Shown here one piece after another: positions 6,983 through 14,921 of a stretch of DNA of 32,737 nucleotides. This DNA comes from Candidatus Lambdaproteobacteria bacterium (GTDB taxonomy: Bacteria > SAR324 > JACQKK01), in the NCBI GenBank assembly GCA_016204605.1, contig JACQKK010000189.1:1-32737 (forward strand), in the 5' to 3' direction. How positions within the stretch are numbered: the first letter of the stretch is position 1; every line of letters starts with the position of its first letter. The notes below the pieces were generated by a model. That model was not told the origin of the DNA, ran no database searches, and was given only the letters and a program-made list of their open reading frames with translations. A program made the position numbers and the translations under genes.

Positions 6983-8257
6983 TCAACGGTCCCGTGGGGC
7001 GGCCCCGGTCATCCTGTCTCGAATCTCGACCATCATCGCCCTGGTGACGGTGGCCGCTCCCCGCTCCGCTGCGAATCGCTCCAGCCGCCGCCTCACCATC
7101 CCGCGCACGAAGGGAGGGATGCGTTCGAGGCTCTCCAGGGCTTCCGGCTCCCAGGCGATGACCGCTCCGCCGGCTTCGCCGCTCCCGTACAAGGCCGTGG
7201 CGGCCACGGCGATGACCGCGCCGGCGGCATCGGCGGCGGGCAGGGCGCAGGCGGGGTCTTCGGCCATGAGGTCGCCGCGATCGGCCAGCGCGCGCGCCCT
7301 GCACCCGCTGCACAGCGCCCGGTACCGGCAGTCGCTGCAGCGCCCCCCCAGGCGCGTTCTGTCGCGCAGGCGGACGAAGACCTCGCCCTGCGACCAGATC
7401 TGCGCCAGGGAGGCCTGCCTCAAGTTCCCGCCCGATAGCGGGATGTACGGGCAAGGGGTGACGTCGCCTCCCGGGCCGATCCGGCAATAGTGGACCGCGG
7501 CGGGGCACCCGCCCGCGAAGGCGTGGAGGTGGGGCGAAGCGCCGCCCTGCCGATGGATGAAGCGTTGGTACTGCGGGGCGCACTTCGCCTGCACCTGCAT
7601 GCGGCCCGCGTGGCGTCGCTGCAGGCCATACAGCAGCGCGTAGCTCCGTTCGGCCTCGGCGGGACTCAGGGCCACCTGCTCTTCGCCCCGACCGGTGCAG
7701 ACGAGAAAGTAGAAGTTAATCGCACGGGCCCCGCGGTCCGCGGCGAAGTCAGCCAGCGACGCCAGCTCCGCCAGATTCCAGGGGGTCACCGTCACCTGAA
7801 CCGCGAGCTCCAGTCCCGCGTCGGCGACTGCCGCCAGACCCTCCATGGCTCCAGCCCAGGCGCCGGGCCTGCCGCGGAAGGCATCGTGCCTGTCGCGATC
7901 GAGCGAGCCGATCGAGAGGCCCACCCCCTTGACGCCGGCCGCCTTAAGTTGCCCGGCCCGCTCGCGGTGCAGCAGCGTGCCGTTGGTACCGACCACGACC
8001 CACAGCCCCTTGCCGCCGGCATGGTCGGCGATCTCCTCCAGGTCGTACCTCAGGAGCGGCTCTCCACCGGTTAGGATCAGGAGCGCGTGAGGATTGATCG
8101 CGCAGATCTGATCGATCACGTCCCGGCAGGCGTCGGTGCCCATCTCTTCCTGCGCGGCGGCGCGTCGCGTTCCGGCGTCGAGGTAGCAGTGCGCGCAGGC
8201 GAGATTGCATCGCCGCGTCAGGTTCCAGGAAACGATGTAGGGCGCGGCATCGCTCAT
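6983..8257 (-). CDS. Radical SAM/SPASM protein with C-terminal PCP_red domain (module L)
   Basis: A 424-aa radical SAM enzyme. The 4Fe-4S motif is C17-x3-C21-x2-C24 in NLTRRCNLACAHCYLDAG, followed by the SAM-binding LLILTGGEPLLR. The C-terminal auxiliary cluster region (GGCPA..YC, TPCPYIP, RCSDCRYRALCSGCRARA, AEDPAC) closely resembles the haem d1/haem b biosynthesis proteins NirJ, AhbC and AhbD. The last 55 or so residues (WEPEALESLERIPPFVRGMVRRRLERF) form a PCP_red domain, otherwise typical of the C-terminus of the BchB/ChlB protochlorophyllide reductase subunit. The start has GAGGA eight bases upstream. It is the last gene of module L, 132 bp after the stress-protein gene. It is a close paralogue of the gene at 20900-22252. 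Inferred role: modification of a tetrapyrrole or maturation of the bd-like complex. The substrate is unknown. Confidence 0.9.
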   Translation of the reverse strand: MSDAAPYIVSWNLTRRCNLACAHCYLDAGTRRAAAQEEMGTDACRDVIDQICAINPHALLILTGGEPLLRYDLEEIADHAGGKGLWVVVGTNGTLLHRERAGQLKAAGVKGVGLSIGSLDRDRHDAFRGRPGAWAGAMEGLAAVADAGLELAVQVTVTPWNLAELASLADFAADRGARAINFYFLVCTGRGEEQVALSPAEAERSYALLYGLQRRHAGRMQVQAKCAPQYQRFIHRQGGASPHLHAFAGGCPAAVHYCRIGPGGDVTPCPYIPLSGGNLRQASLAQIWSQGEVFVRLRDRTRLGGRCSDCRYRALCSGCRARALADRGDLMAEDPACALPAADAAGAVIAVAATALYGSGEAGGAVIAWEPEALESLERIPPFVRGMVRRRLERFAAERGAATVTRAMMVEIRDRMTGAAPRDR

Positions 8258-8389
8258 CGCGGCATTCCTCGAGGACGGCCCGCGGCGGGTGCGGGCGCCG
8301 GGTGAGGGGGGAAGGTGCGCTTCTTCGTCCGCGACGCACGGGCCGACGGAGGCCGGTCGAACAACTCTGCGCCCACCTCGCCGTGGCCC

Positions 8390-9817
8390 TCAGGGCAGCA
8401 GGCCAATTTCGCCATCCGCCGCCGGTGGCGCCGGCTGTTCCTCCGCGCGATGCCCGCCCGGAACCACGGCGAACAGGCTGCCCCGTTCCCCGCACGCCGG
8501 GCAGCGCTCCGGCCGCCTTTGCGGTTCCACGTGGCGGCAGGTGGGGCAGCGGAACGACAGATCGAGGCGTTTAGGCCTCCTCTGCCGCTCCGGGGCGCCC
8601 GCTGGGCCCCCGTCCGTTGCCGGCCCGGCTCCGGCTCCAAGCAACTGCGCCAGCGCCCGATCCACCACGGCGGAGGTGACCACGGTGTGACCCTGCTCCA
8701 GCGCGAAGCGCTCGATGGCGGCCGTGGCGAACCCTCTGAACGGCGCCGGCGCCCTCTCCAGCTGCGCCCGGCCCTCCTCGCTCCAGGCGATGGTGGCTTC
8801 GGCCAGATAGTCCGCGGGCGGCCGGGCCGTGCGGTGGGCGATCAGCAGGTTGCAGGGCGCCATTCGCAGCACCCGCTCGGTCACCCCGCCCAGGTCCAGA
8901 GCCTCGCCGCCGTGGATGCCGGTGCGCCCCACGATCAGCAGCCAGGGGCGGGCCGCCTGCGCGAAGCGGAGGATTTCCTGGCTGGACCGGCCTTTCAGCA
9001 GGTGCGTGGCGAGGGGTTGTCCGCGCTCCCGGCCCCAGCGGGCCGCCACATCGAGATGGGACTGGTAGATCTTGGCCAGCCCGGCATCGATGATCCGCTC
9101 GTGCAGCCGCTCCTGCTGCTCGAATTTGAACACCTGTCGCCCTTCCTGGCCGAGGGCCTGTTTCAGCGCGTCGAACAGGGTGTAGTGGAAGAAGGGATCG
9201 AACGCGGCCACGGCCATCAGGGGTCGCCCCGTCAGGGCCGCGAGGTGCAGGCCGAGCTCCAGCCCGCCCCAGGCGAGCGCGCTTCCGTCCAGGCACGCCA
9301 CGATCGGCGCGGTAGGGGCGGCCGGCTCGAGGCTCCGCACGACCAGCACATCGGCGGAGACGCGTCGCACCACGCGCTCGCAGACGGTGCCGACCAGGGC
9401 CGCCTCCGTCCGGCCGTGGCCCACCGCGCCCATCACCACCAGCCCGTAGCGCTGCGCTTCGATGTCGGCGACGAGGGCCTCCCAGTTCCTGCCTTCCAGG
9501 GTCACGCCGCGGAAGGGCACCCGGACTTCGGCACAGCGGGCCGCCATCCGGCGCAGATAGGCATCGGTGATGAGCTCCAGGCCGTTGGTGATCAGCGAGT
9601 CGTGGATCTCCCGCTGCTGCTCCAGCCGGCGCTCCTGCCGATACGGCGCCGGAAGTCCGCTCTCCAGGGCGCGGAAGCGCCGTTCGTGGAGGCGGGCGGC
9701 ATACACATGGCTGCCGACGAGGGGGGTTCCCTGGCGCGCAGCCAGTTCCAGGGCGAGTTCCAGCGCGCCCTGGGCGTGCGCGCTGCCGTCGAACGGCACG
9801 TAGATGTCTGCGAACAT
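8390..9817 (-). CDS. Tandem universal stress protein with PCP_red and zinc-ribbon domains
   Basis: A 475-aa soluble protein built of four parts. Two universal stress (USP) domains occupy about residues 1-160 and 168-345: FADIYVPFDGSAHAQGALELA with GLVVMGAVGHGRTEAALVG, then APIVACLDGSALAWGGLEL with LLIVGRTGIHGGEALDLGGVTERVL. The G-x2-G-x9-G-type nucleotide loop looks partly kept in both. A PCP_red domain follows (IAWSEEGRAQLERAPAPFRG). The end has a four-cysteine zinc ribbon or rubredoxin-like knuckle, FRCPTCRHVEPQRRPERCPAC. The start has AGAGGAGA six bases upstream, and the gene begins 10 bp after the fused cytochrome gene. This architecture is unfamiliar to me. Its position between cytochromes and a radical SAM protein suggests a maturation or regulatory role for the complex rather than a general stress function. 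Confidence 0.88.
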   Translation of the reverse strand: MFADIYVPFDGSAHAQGALELALELAARQGTPLVGSHVYAARLHERRFRALESGLPAPYRQERRLEQQREIHDSLITNGLELITDAYLRRMAARCAEVRVPFRGVTLEGRNWEALVADIEAQRYGLVVMGAVGHGRTEAALVGTVCERVVRRVSADVLVVRSLEPAAPTAPIVACLDGSALAWGGLELGLHLAALTGRPLMAVAAFDPFFHYTLFDALKQALGQEGRQVFKFEQQERLHERIIDAGLAKIYQSHLDVAARWGRERGQPLATHLLKGRSSQEILRFAQAARPWLLIVGRTGIHGGEALDLGGVTERVLRMAPCNLLIAHRTARPPADYLAEATIAWSEEGRAQLERAPAPFRGFATAAIERFALEQGHTVVTSAVVDRALAQLLGAGAGPATDGGPAGAPERQRRPKRLDLSFRCPTCRHVEPQRRPERCPACGERGSLFAVVPGGHRAEEQPAPPAADGEIGLLP

Positions 9818-9827
9818 GGGGTCTCCT

Positions 9828-12128
9828 CTACTCGGCGCGGTCCGGCCGGCCGAAGCGGCACCGCTGGGAGCGGGCGAGCCCGATGAAGACGAGGCCCGCC
9901 GCCAGGCCGCCGAGCGCGGCGCTGCCGTAGATCAGCACGGGCCGCTCCGCGGGCATGAGCACCAGCCAGTACCAGCCGGTGAGCGTATGGCGCCCCCTGC
10001 GCTGGCCGGCCCAGCCGTCCCAGTTGGCGAACGCCACCGGGGTGTATCGGCCGATCTCGAACTGGACGTCGCGGGAGTCGTCGGTGCGGAGGGCCCGCGT
10101 CATCACGATCCGCCACTGGCCGTCGTGCCAGCTCCCCGTGGCGGTGAGCCCGGCGGGCCCTGCGCGGGGCAGCGGCGGCCGGTCCAGCCCCTGGGCATCC
10201 ATCACCCGCACCTGCGCCGATGCGGCGGGCGCCGCCCTGGGCGCCCCCCAGTACCAGAGGTTGACCGGATGGCCGGGGTCGCCATGGCGGAACAGCGGCC
10301 CGCCGGCAGCCTGGGTCGCGGCGGGGAACTGCACGGCCACCGCGTCGCTGGCGGGGACAACCTCGTCCAGGGCCAAGGCCTGCTCCTTGGGGTCGCCCGG
10401 CACGGAATAGGTGGGGTCGTCCACGTCCAGGCGGATCGCAATGGCCTTATCGTTGTACAGCACGCGCGCCGATACCGCCGTGTTGAGGGAGTGGTACAGC
10501 CGCGGCTCCCTGATGACGTTGGGAATCAGGGAGAAGACGACCGGCGGCGCCTGCTCCCAGGCCGGCGCAGCCGGATCGCCCGGCAGCGCGCCCTCGATGC
10601 GGATGCCCTGGACAACCGTCCTGCCCGCATCGAACGGCGGTGCCCGCTCGCGCAGCGTCATTGCGAAGTTGACGATGTCCCACCGTTCGGCCACGGAGAG
10701 CTTCGAGGCGTGCTCGGGCATGGGCGTGCCGGGAATGCCGACGCTGACGAGGGCGAACAGGTCGCCGGCGTCGCGCACCCAGCGCCAGGTTTCCGGGCGG
10801 GTGAGATTGCGGGCGAAGATGCGCTCGCCCCAGTCGTCCTTGAGCTTCTTGCCCGAGGTGGAGTCGCCGCGCCCCTGCGCGCCGTGGCACTCCGCGCAGA
10901 TCTTGGCGAACGACTCGGCGCCGCGGGCGATGGACTCCCGGGAGGCCGGCACCCGGTCGCCCCCCGCCACCGTCTGCGTGGGCCACCGTTCCTGCTCCCA
11001 GCCGCCGAAGGTTCGGATGAGCTGGATCAGGCCATCGATCTCCTCCGCGCTCAGTGCCTGTTCCCAGCCGGGCATCGCCGTTCCCGGCAGGCCCCGGCCG
11101 ATCGACCGGCGCAAGTCGGCCCGCGAAGGCGTCTGCACCGGGGCGGGAGTGGTCCTGAACTTGAAGGTGCCGAAGGTGAAATCGCGCGGCCGGGGGTGCA
11201 TGAACCCGGCCGAAATCCCCTGGCCGTCGCCCTTCTCCCCGTGGCAGTGCGCGCATTGGCGGAGATAGAGGGCGCGGGCCGCCTCCAGGGCCAGGGGGCC
11301 GGCCTGGGCGCTCCGCGCCGCCGGTGCGGCGGGCGGAGCCTCGACGGGCTCCCCGGGGCGGCGCGGATCCAGCTCCCACGAGCGAGGCTCGTGGCCGGTG
11401 TAGTCGTACAAGAACATGATGACCTTCCAGACCTCCTCCTCCCGGAGCATCTCGTGCCAGGCGGGCATGCTCGAGGCCCAGGGGGCGCCCTCCTGCGGCA
11501 GCCCCGGCCCGCCGGTCGCGATGCGCCAGAACAGGTAGGATTCCTGCAACTGGGCGATGGTGCCCACGTCCTGGAAGTTGGCGGGGCGGGGATTGAGCCC
11601 CCCGGCGAAATGGCCTTTGCCGTCGAGCAGATCGCCGTGGCAGTAGATGCAGTTGCGGTGGTACAGCTCGCGCCCCTGGCCGACCAGGCTGGCGTAGCGT
11701 TCGCTCCCCTTGGGCGCCTGCTCGCGCAGGGGATTGCGGAGGCTCTTCAGGTCGTAACTCTTGCCATGCACGCGCACCCGGTCGGGCGGGGCGGGATGGA
11801 CGGAGCGCAGCTCGACCGGCGCACTCCGGTCGGGCCGCATTCCCGCGGCCGTGAGGCCGAATGCCAACACCACGAGGGCCAGCAGCACCAGCAGCCGGAG
11901 CGCCTTCAGGCGCGGATCGCCCAGCAGCGCCCGCAGCGGTGCGGCCAGGCGGGAGGCGGTCTCGTCCCGGAACGTGCCCGCCAGCAGGATGCCGACCACG
12001 CAGACGATCATGAACACGATCAGCAGCGAGCGGGGCACCGGCGGCCGGATCCCGTAGGCGAACACGCCGTACAGGAACAGGGCCGCGAGCACCGACAACG
12101 TCAACGGGTGGGCAAGCGCTCGCTTCAT
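9828..12128 (-). CDS. Fused tri-haem cytochrome c with EB_dh haem-b domain
   Basis: A 766-aa membrane-anchored periplasmic electron carrier. Three N-terminal hydrophobic spans (about 10-25, 33-50, 78-96) precede three cytochrome c domains with CIYCH (C160), CAHCH (C292) and CAECH (C411) and likely Met ligands M221, M352 and M470. An ethylbenzene-dehydrogenase-gamma-like (EB_dh) domain follows at about 500-725 (AWEQAPPVVFSLIPNVIREPRL, DAVAVQFPA, GHPVNLWYW). A C-terminal span (about 731-752) anchors the tail. EB_dh domains bind haem b in NxrC/DdhC/EbdC-type subunits. Here the position that is Met in the module R homologue (FLMG) is His615 (FRHG). In module R the same content is split into the genes at 24826-25578 and 23199-24812, so this is a fusion. 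The start overlaps the previous stop by four bases. Confidence 0.9.
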   Translation of the reverse strand: MKRALAHPLTLSVLAALFLYGVFAYGIRPPVPRSLLIVFMIVCVVGILLAGTFRDETASRLAAPLRALLGDPRLKALRLLVLLALVVLAFGLTAAGMRPDRSAPVELRSVHPAPPDRVRVHGKSYDLKSLRNPLREQAPKGSERYASLVGQGRELYHRNCIYCHGDLLDGKGHFAGGLNPRPANFQDVGTIAQLQESYLFWRIATGGPGLPQEGAPWASSMPAWHEMLREEEVWKVIMFLYDYTGHEPRSWELDPRRPGEPVEAPPAAPAARSAQAGPLALEAARALYLRQCAHCHGEKGDGQGISAGFMHPRPRDFTFGTFKFRTTPAPVQTPSRADLRRSIGRGLPGTAMPGWEQALSAEEIDGLIQLIRTFGGWEQERWPTQTVAGGDRVPASRESIARGAESFAKICAECHGAQGRGDSTSGKKLKDDWGERIFARNLTRPETWRWVRDAGDLFALVSVGIPGTPMPEHASKLSVAERWDIVNFAMTLRERAPPFDAGRTVVQGIRIEGALPGDPAAPAWEQAPPVVFSLIPNVIREPRLYHSLNTAVSARVLYNDKAIAIRLDVDDPTYSVPGDPKEQALALDEVVPASDAVAVQFPAATQAAGGPLFRHGDPGHPVNLWYWGAPRAAPAASAQVRVMDAQGLDRPPLPRAGPAGLTATGSWHDGQWRIVMTRALRTDDSRDVQFEIGRYTPVAFANWDGWAGQRRGRHTLTGWYWLVLMPAERPVLIYGSAALGGLAAGLVFIGLARSQRCRFGRPDRAE

Positions 12129-12985
12129 GGTGGCCTGACCGGTTCTGCAAGCCCCAGCACGTGGTCGAGGATGAGCTCCAGCTCGCTCACCCGCATGCGC
12201 CGGGCGAAGTCCTGGGGCATCACGTTGGCGACGTATCCGGGGGCGACGCGGGCGTTGGGTTCCAGGATCGCCTCCCGCAGGCCGGCGCGCCCCAACCGTT
12301 TCCCCGCCGTTTCCAGCTTGGGCCCGATCGTCGCCCCCGAGCCCGCCAGATCGTGACAGGCGGGGCAGAGGAACTTCTGCAGGGCGGCCTGGGCCGTTTC
12401 GGCGGGAGGCGACTCGGGGGCAGCCGCCGCCTGGGCCGTATTGCCGCCGGCGGTCCGCTCCGCTTTGGCCGGAAGCCGGACCGTCACGGGAATTCCCGCC
12501 CGGTCCTGAAGAAATGCGACCACGGCGTCGATCTCGTCGGCGGAGAGCGAGATCGGCGGCGCATCGATCCTGGGCATGGGGCTGAGTGCGTCGTTGCTGC
12601 CCCGCCGGCCGAAGCCCGCCACCACATAGGCCGAGGGAGCCAGCATCGACTCGCGCAGGTAGGCCTCGATGGCCACAGGGCCCGCCAGTCCCCTGGCCTT
12701 GCCGGCGTATCGGGAGTCGGCCAGCCGCTGCGGCAACACCTTGGCCAGGTCCAGCGCCAGGAGGTCCGGGGCGCGGCCGAGCGGATTGTGGCAGAGGTTG
12801 CACGATCCCTTGCCGCTGAACAGCGCCTGGCCCCAGGCGACCATGCCGGCACCGTCGGCGGACGGGGCCGCCGGGGGCGCGCCGTCCTGCGGGGGATTGG
12901 TGCGCACCTGCGGCAGAATGTTGGAGAACAGCGTGAAGGCCGACAGCACCGCCACGCCGAACGCGACGCAACGGATCAGCGTCAT
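12125..12985 (-). CDS. Di-haem cytochrome c (module L)
   Basis: A 286-aa protein with an uncleaved-looking N-terminal signal anchor (residues 4-24, IRCVAFGVAVLSAFTLFSNI) and two CXXCH haem sites, CNLCH (C62) and CPACH (C207). A proline/alanine-rich linker (about 170-200) separates the two domains. GGGGGAGG lies about seven bases before the ATG at 12985, which itself overlaps the stop of the bd-like gene by four bases. It is the positional and structural counterpart of the 259-aa cytochrome at 25583-26362: same signal-anchor style (NILPQ / NSIPQ), same first haem motif setting (GKGSCNLCH / GKGACNICH). Likely a periplasmic-face partner of the bd-like protein. Confidence 0.9.
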   Translation of the reverse strand: MTLIRCVAFGVAVLSAFTLFSNILPQVRTNPPQDGAPPAAPSADGAGMVAWGQALFSGKGSCNLCHNPLGRAPDLLALDLAKVLPQRLADSRYAGKARGLAGPVAIEAYLRESMLAPSAYVVAGFGRRGSNDALSPMPRIDAPPISLSADEIDAVVAFLQDRAGIPVTVRLPAKAERTAGGNTAQAAAAPESPPAETAQAALQKFLCPACHDLAGSGATIGPKLETAGKRLGRAGLREAILEPNARVAPGYVANVMPQDFARRMRVSELELILDHVLGLAEPVRPP

Positions 12986-14754
12986 GACGCCACCTCCCCC
13001 GCCTGCGGATGCGGCTGGCGGGCCTGGCTGAGCCGGGTGAGCCAGAAGATGAACACGATCAGCCCCAGGAAGATCAGGGTGACCGCCGTGATGATGTTGC
13101 CCACCTCGCCGATGGAGGGGATGTAGGCGTCAGGCGAGGTGTCCTTCATGATCGTGTACACATGCCAGTTGGTGCGCAGGCTGGAACGGATGTAGCCCAT
13201 CAGGCCCATCGTCCAGGTGAAGGCGATCGGCAGCACGAACAGCGCATACTGGGAACGGGCCGGCATCCGCCCCCAGTACACCTCGGTCTTGCGCGCCTTG
13301 CGCAGCATGGCCGCGTCGATGAGTGCGGAAAACGCGATGATCGAGAGCGTCGAGAGCACCTGGGGCACCGAGGAGCCGACCTTGTAGACGGTGGGCGTCA
13401 GGTAGCCGTACAGCCCGGCGGCCACGATGTTGAGGCAGCCGACGATATAGAGCGCCGCGATCGCCGCCGTGCCCGCACGCGCCCAGGAAACGGTGGGCTC
13501 GCGGTTCGAGCGGTAGAACAACTGGAAGGAGAGGAACGTGAAGACGAGCATCAGGTTGACGGCCGTGTTCTTGGCCGGCATGAGGCCCAGCGGTCCCAGC
13601 ACCTGGTGATGGGTGCCGCCCAGGGCCTGCACCTCCCCGGGTGTCAGGATCAGGGAGTGGGGGGTGATCCACACCAGGAAGCCGCCCACCAGCACCACCG
13701 CGATGTACTTGACGTAGGGGGCGTATCGCGCGCCGCGTTCCGTGCGCCCCAGACCGCACCACAGGTAGTAGTTGGCGGCGAGCAGGATCGTGCCGATGAG
13801 CATCGCCTGGATGATGAACAGCCAGGCCAGCACGCCGCCCATCGCCGTGATGCCCATCTGTTGGCTGTACGCATAGATTTCCGCCATCAGCCAGTAGCCA
13901 GCGAACGGCAGGGGCAGGAACCCCGCCACGGCGATGAAGTTGGAGGAATAGCCCATCCAGTCGTAGTGGGCGCGGGCTTCGGGGGAGCGGGCGCTCAGGA
14001 AGCGGTACGCCGCATAGGCGCCCACGATGGCGCCGCCATACGCGATGTTGGCCAGGAACCGGTGCAGGTTGAGCGGGTTCCAGAGCGGTCCGTGCATGGC
14101 CTGCCAGATGCTCCCCGTGGGCGCGCCGGAGGCATCCACACCGGACGGCGCCATCATGAAGGTCGACCAGGAGTTGGCCAGGAACATCAGCGACGTGCCG
14201 ACCGCGTTGAGCAGCACGCCGAGGCCCAGGTGCAACCACTTGCGCCGGCCGTGACGAAGCGCCCCCCAGGAGTAGTGGTAGAGATACAGGCAGGCCGCCT
14301 CCAGCATGAACAGCAGGGCGTACCCGAGCATCTGGCCCTGGAAAATCCGGGCCAGGTACCCCATCAGCGTGGGGTACAGCATGAACAGCGCGAGGGTCAG
14401 CGCGCCGCCGGACAGCGCCGTGAAGGAGAAGGCCGCGATGGAGATGGTCATGAACTCGTGCGCCATCGCGTCGTAGCGCGGATCGTCGCTGAGCACCCCG
14501 GCCAGTTCGATGCACACGACGAACAGCGGCACTGCCAGCACGAAGGCTCCGAGGAACAAGTGCAACTGGGCGAGCACCCAGACCAGGGTCCGGCTGGACA
14601 CCCACTTCAGCGCGGGATAATCGGCAGGCGTCGGCTGTGGCGCGGGAAGGCGGGACGGGATGTCCGGATTGGCGGCCAGGGCCAGCTCCGGCGCCGTCAC
14701 GGCCAGCAGCAGGGTCGCGAGCGGCCACAGCACGTAAACACACGCGAGGGTCAC
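12982..14754 (-). CDS. Cytochrome bd-like membrane oxidase subunit (module L)
   Basis: A 590-aa polytopic membrane protein related to cytochrome bd subunit I (CydA) and to the 'bd-like oxidases' I recall from Nitrospira-type genomes. The GTG at 14754 is used because it forms a GTGA overlap with the stop of the 45-aa gene and gives a length matching the 598-aa paralogue; the long upstream frame is not supported. Candidate haem ligands are H65 (AQLHLFLGAFVLAVPLF, like CydA H19) and H231 (NLHRFLANIAYGG, like CydA H186), with E152 after the LFML stretch. Further histidines H175, H263, H366 and the pair H382-H383 (GGTHHQVLG) are shared with the paralogue at a constant offset of two residues. The classical CydA GRQPW motif and Q-loop are not evident. 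It may accept electrons from the cytochromes encoded downstream rather than from quinol. Confidence 0.85.
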   Translation of the reverse strand: MTLACVYVLWPLATLLLAVTAPELALAANPDIPSRLPAPQPTPADYPALKWVSSRTLVWVLAQLHLFLGAFVLAVPLFVVCIELAGVLSDDPRYDAMAHEFMTISIAAFSFTALSGGALTLALFMLYPTLMGYLARIFQGQMLGYALLFMLEAACLYLYHYSWGALRHGRRKWLHLGLGVLLNAVGTSLMFLANSWSTFMMAPSGVDASGAPTGSIWQAMHGPLWNPLNLHRFLANIAYGGAIVGAYAAYRFLSARSPEARAHYDWMGYSSNFIAVAGFLPLPFAGYWLMAEIYAYSQQMGITAMGGVLAWLFIIQAMLIGTILLAANYYLWCGLGRTERGARYAPYVKYIAVVLVGGFLVWITPHSLILTPGEVQALGGTHHQVLGPLGLMPAKNTAVNLMLVFTFLSFQLFYRSNREPTVSWARAGTAAIAALYIVGCLNIVAAGLYGYLTPTVYKVGSSVPQVLSTLSIIAFSALIDAAMLRKARKTEVYWGRMPARSQYALFVLPIAFTWTMGLMGYIRSSLRTNWHVYTIMKDTSPDAYIPSIGEVGNIITAVTLIFLGLIVFIFWLTRLSQARQPHPQAGEVAS

Positions 14755-14888
14755 TTGGGCATGAGGTGCCAGCCGACCGGCAGTCGCTGGGCGGTCATGA
14801 TCAGCAGGTCGATCAGGTAGAAGTAGGCGAACCATGTCCCAAGGGCCACGGCGAACACGAGCCATCTGCTTCTCCATGGCGGTGCCAT
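14751..14888 (-). CDS. Small single-span membrane protein, 45 aa
   Basis: A short gene that begins MAPPWRSRWLVFAVALG and ends LPVGWHLMPK. One transmembrane helix spans about residues 9-31, with an arginine-rich N-terminus (positive-inside) and aromatic flanks. The ATG at 14888 has ACAGGAGA just upstream. Its TGA overlaps the GTG of the bd-like gene (AAGTGACC), so translation of the two is probably coupled. Bd oxidases often carry tiny accessory helices (CydX, CydH/CydY), so I infer an accessory subunit of this bd-like complex. It shares no obvious sequence with CydX, and I see no equivalent in module R. Confidence 0.7.
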   Translation of the reverse strand: MAPPWRSRWLVFAVALGTWFAYFYLIDLLIMTAQRLPVGWHLMPK

Positions 14889-14921
14889 GTCTCCTGTGGG
14901 CGAAGGGCGAGCCCTCCGGGC

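Noticed and set aside
8315..9886. Long plus-strand frame (523 aa) opposite the universal-stress protein.
   Set aside because: His/Gln/Arg-rich composition of an antisense shadow in GC-rich DNA, no motifs, and the minus strand has clear USP domains.
9804..12356. An 850-aa plus-strand frame.
   Set aside because: Antisense shadow of the tri-haem cytochrome gene, with no recognisable domain.
12128..12971. N-terminal extension of the fused cytochrome to 1047 aa.
   Set aside because: The extension is out-of-frame shadow of the di-haem cytochrome gene; MKRALAHPLT at 12128 begins the membrane domain and overlaps the previous stop by four bases.
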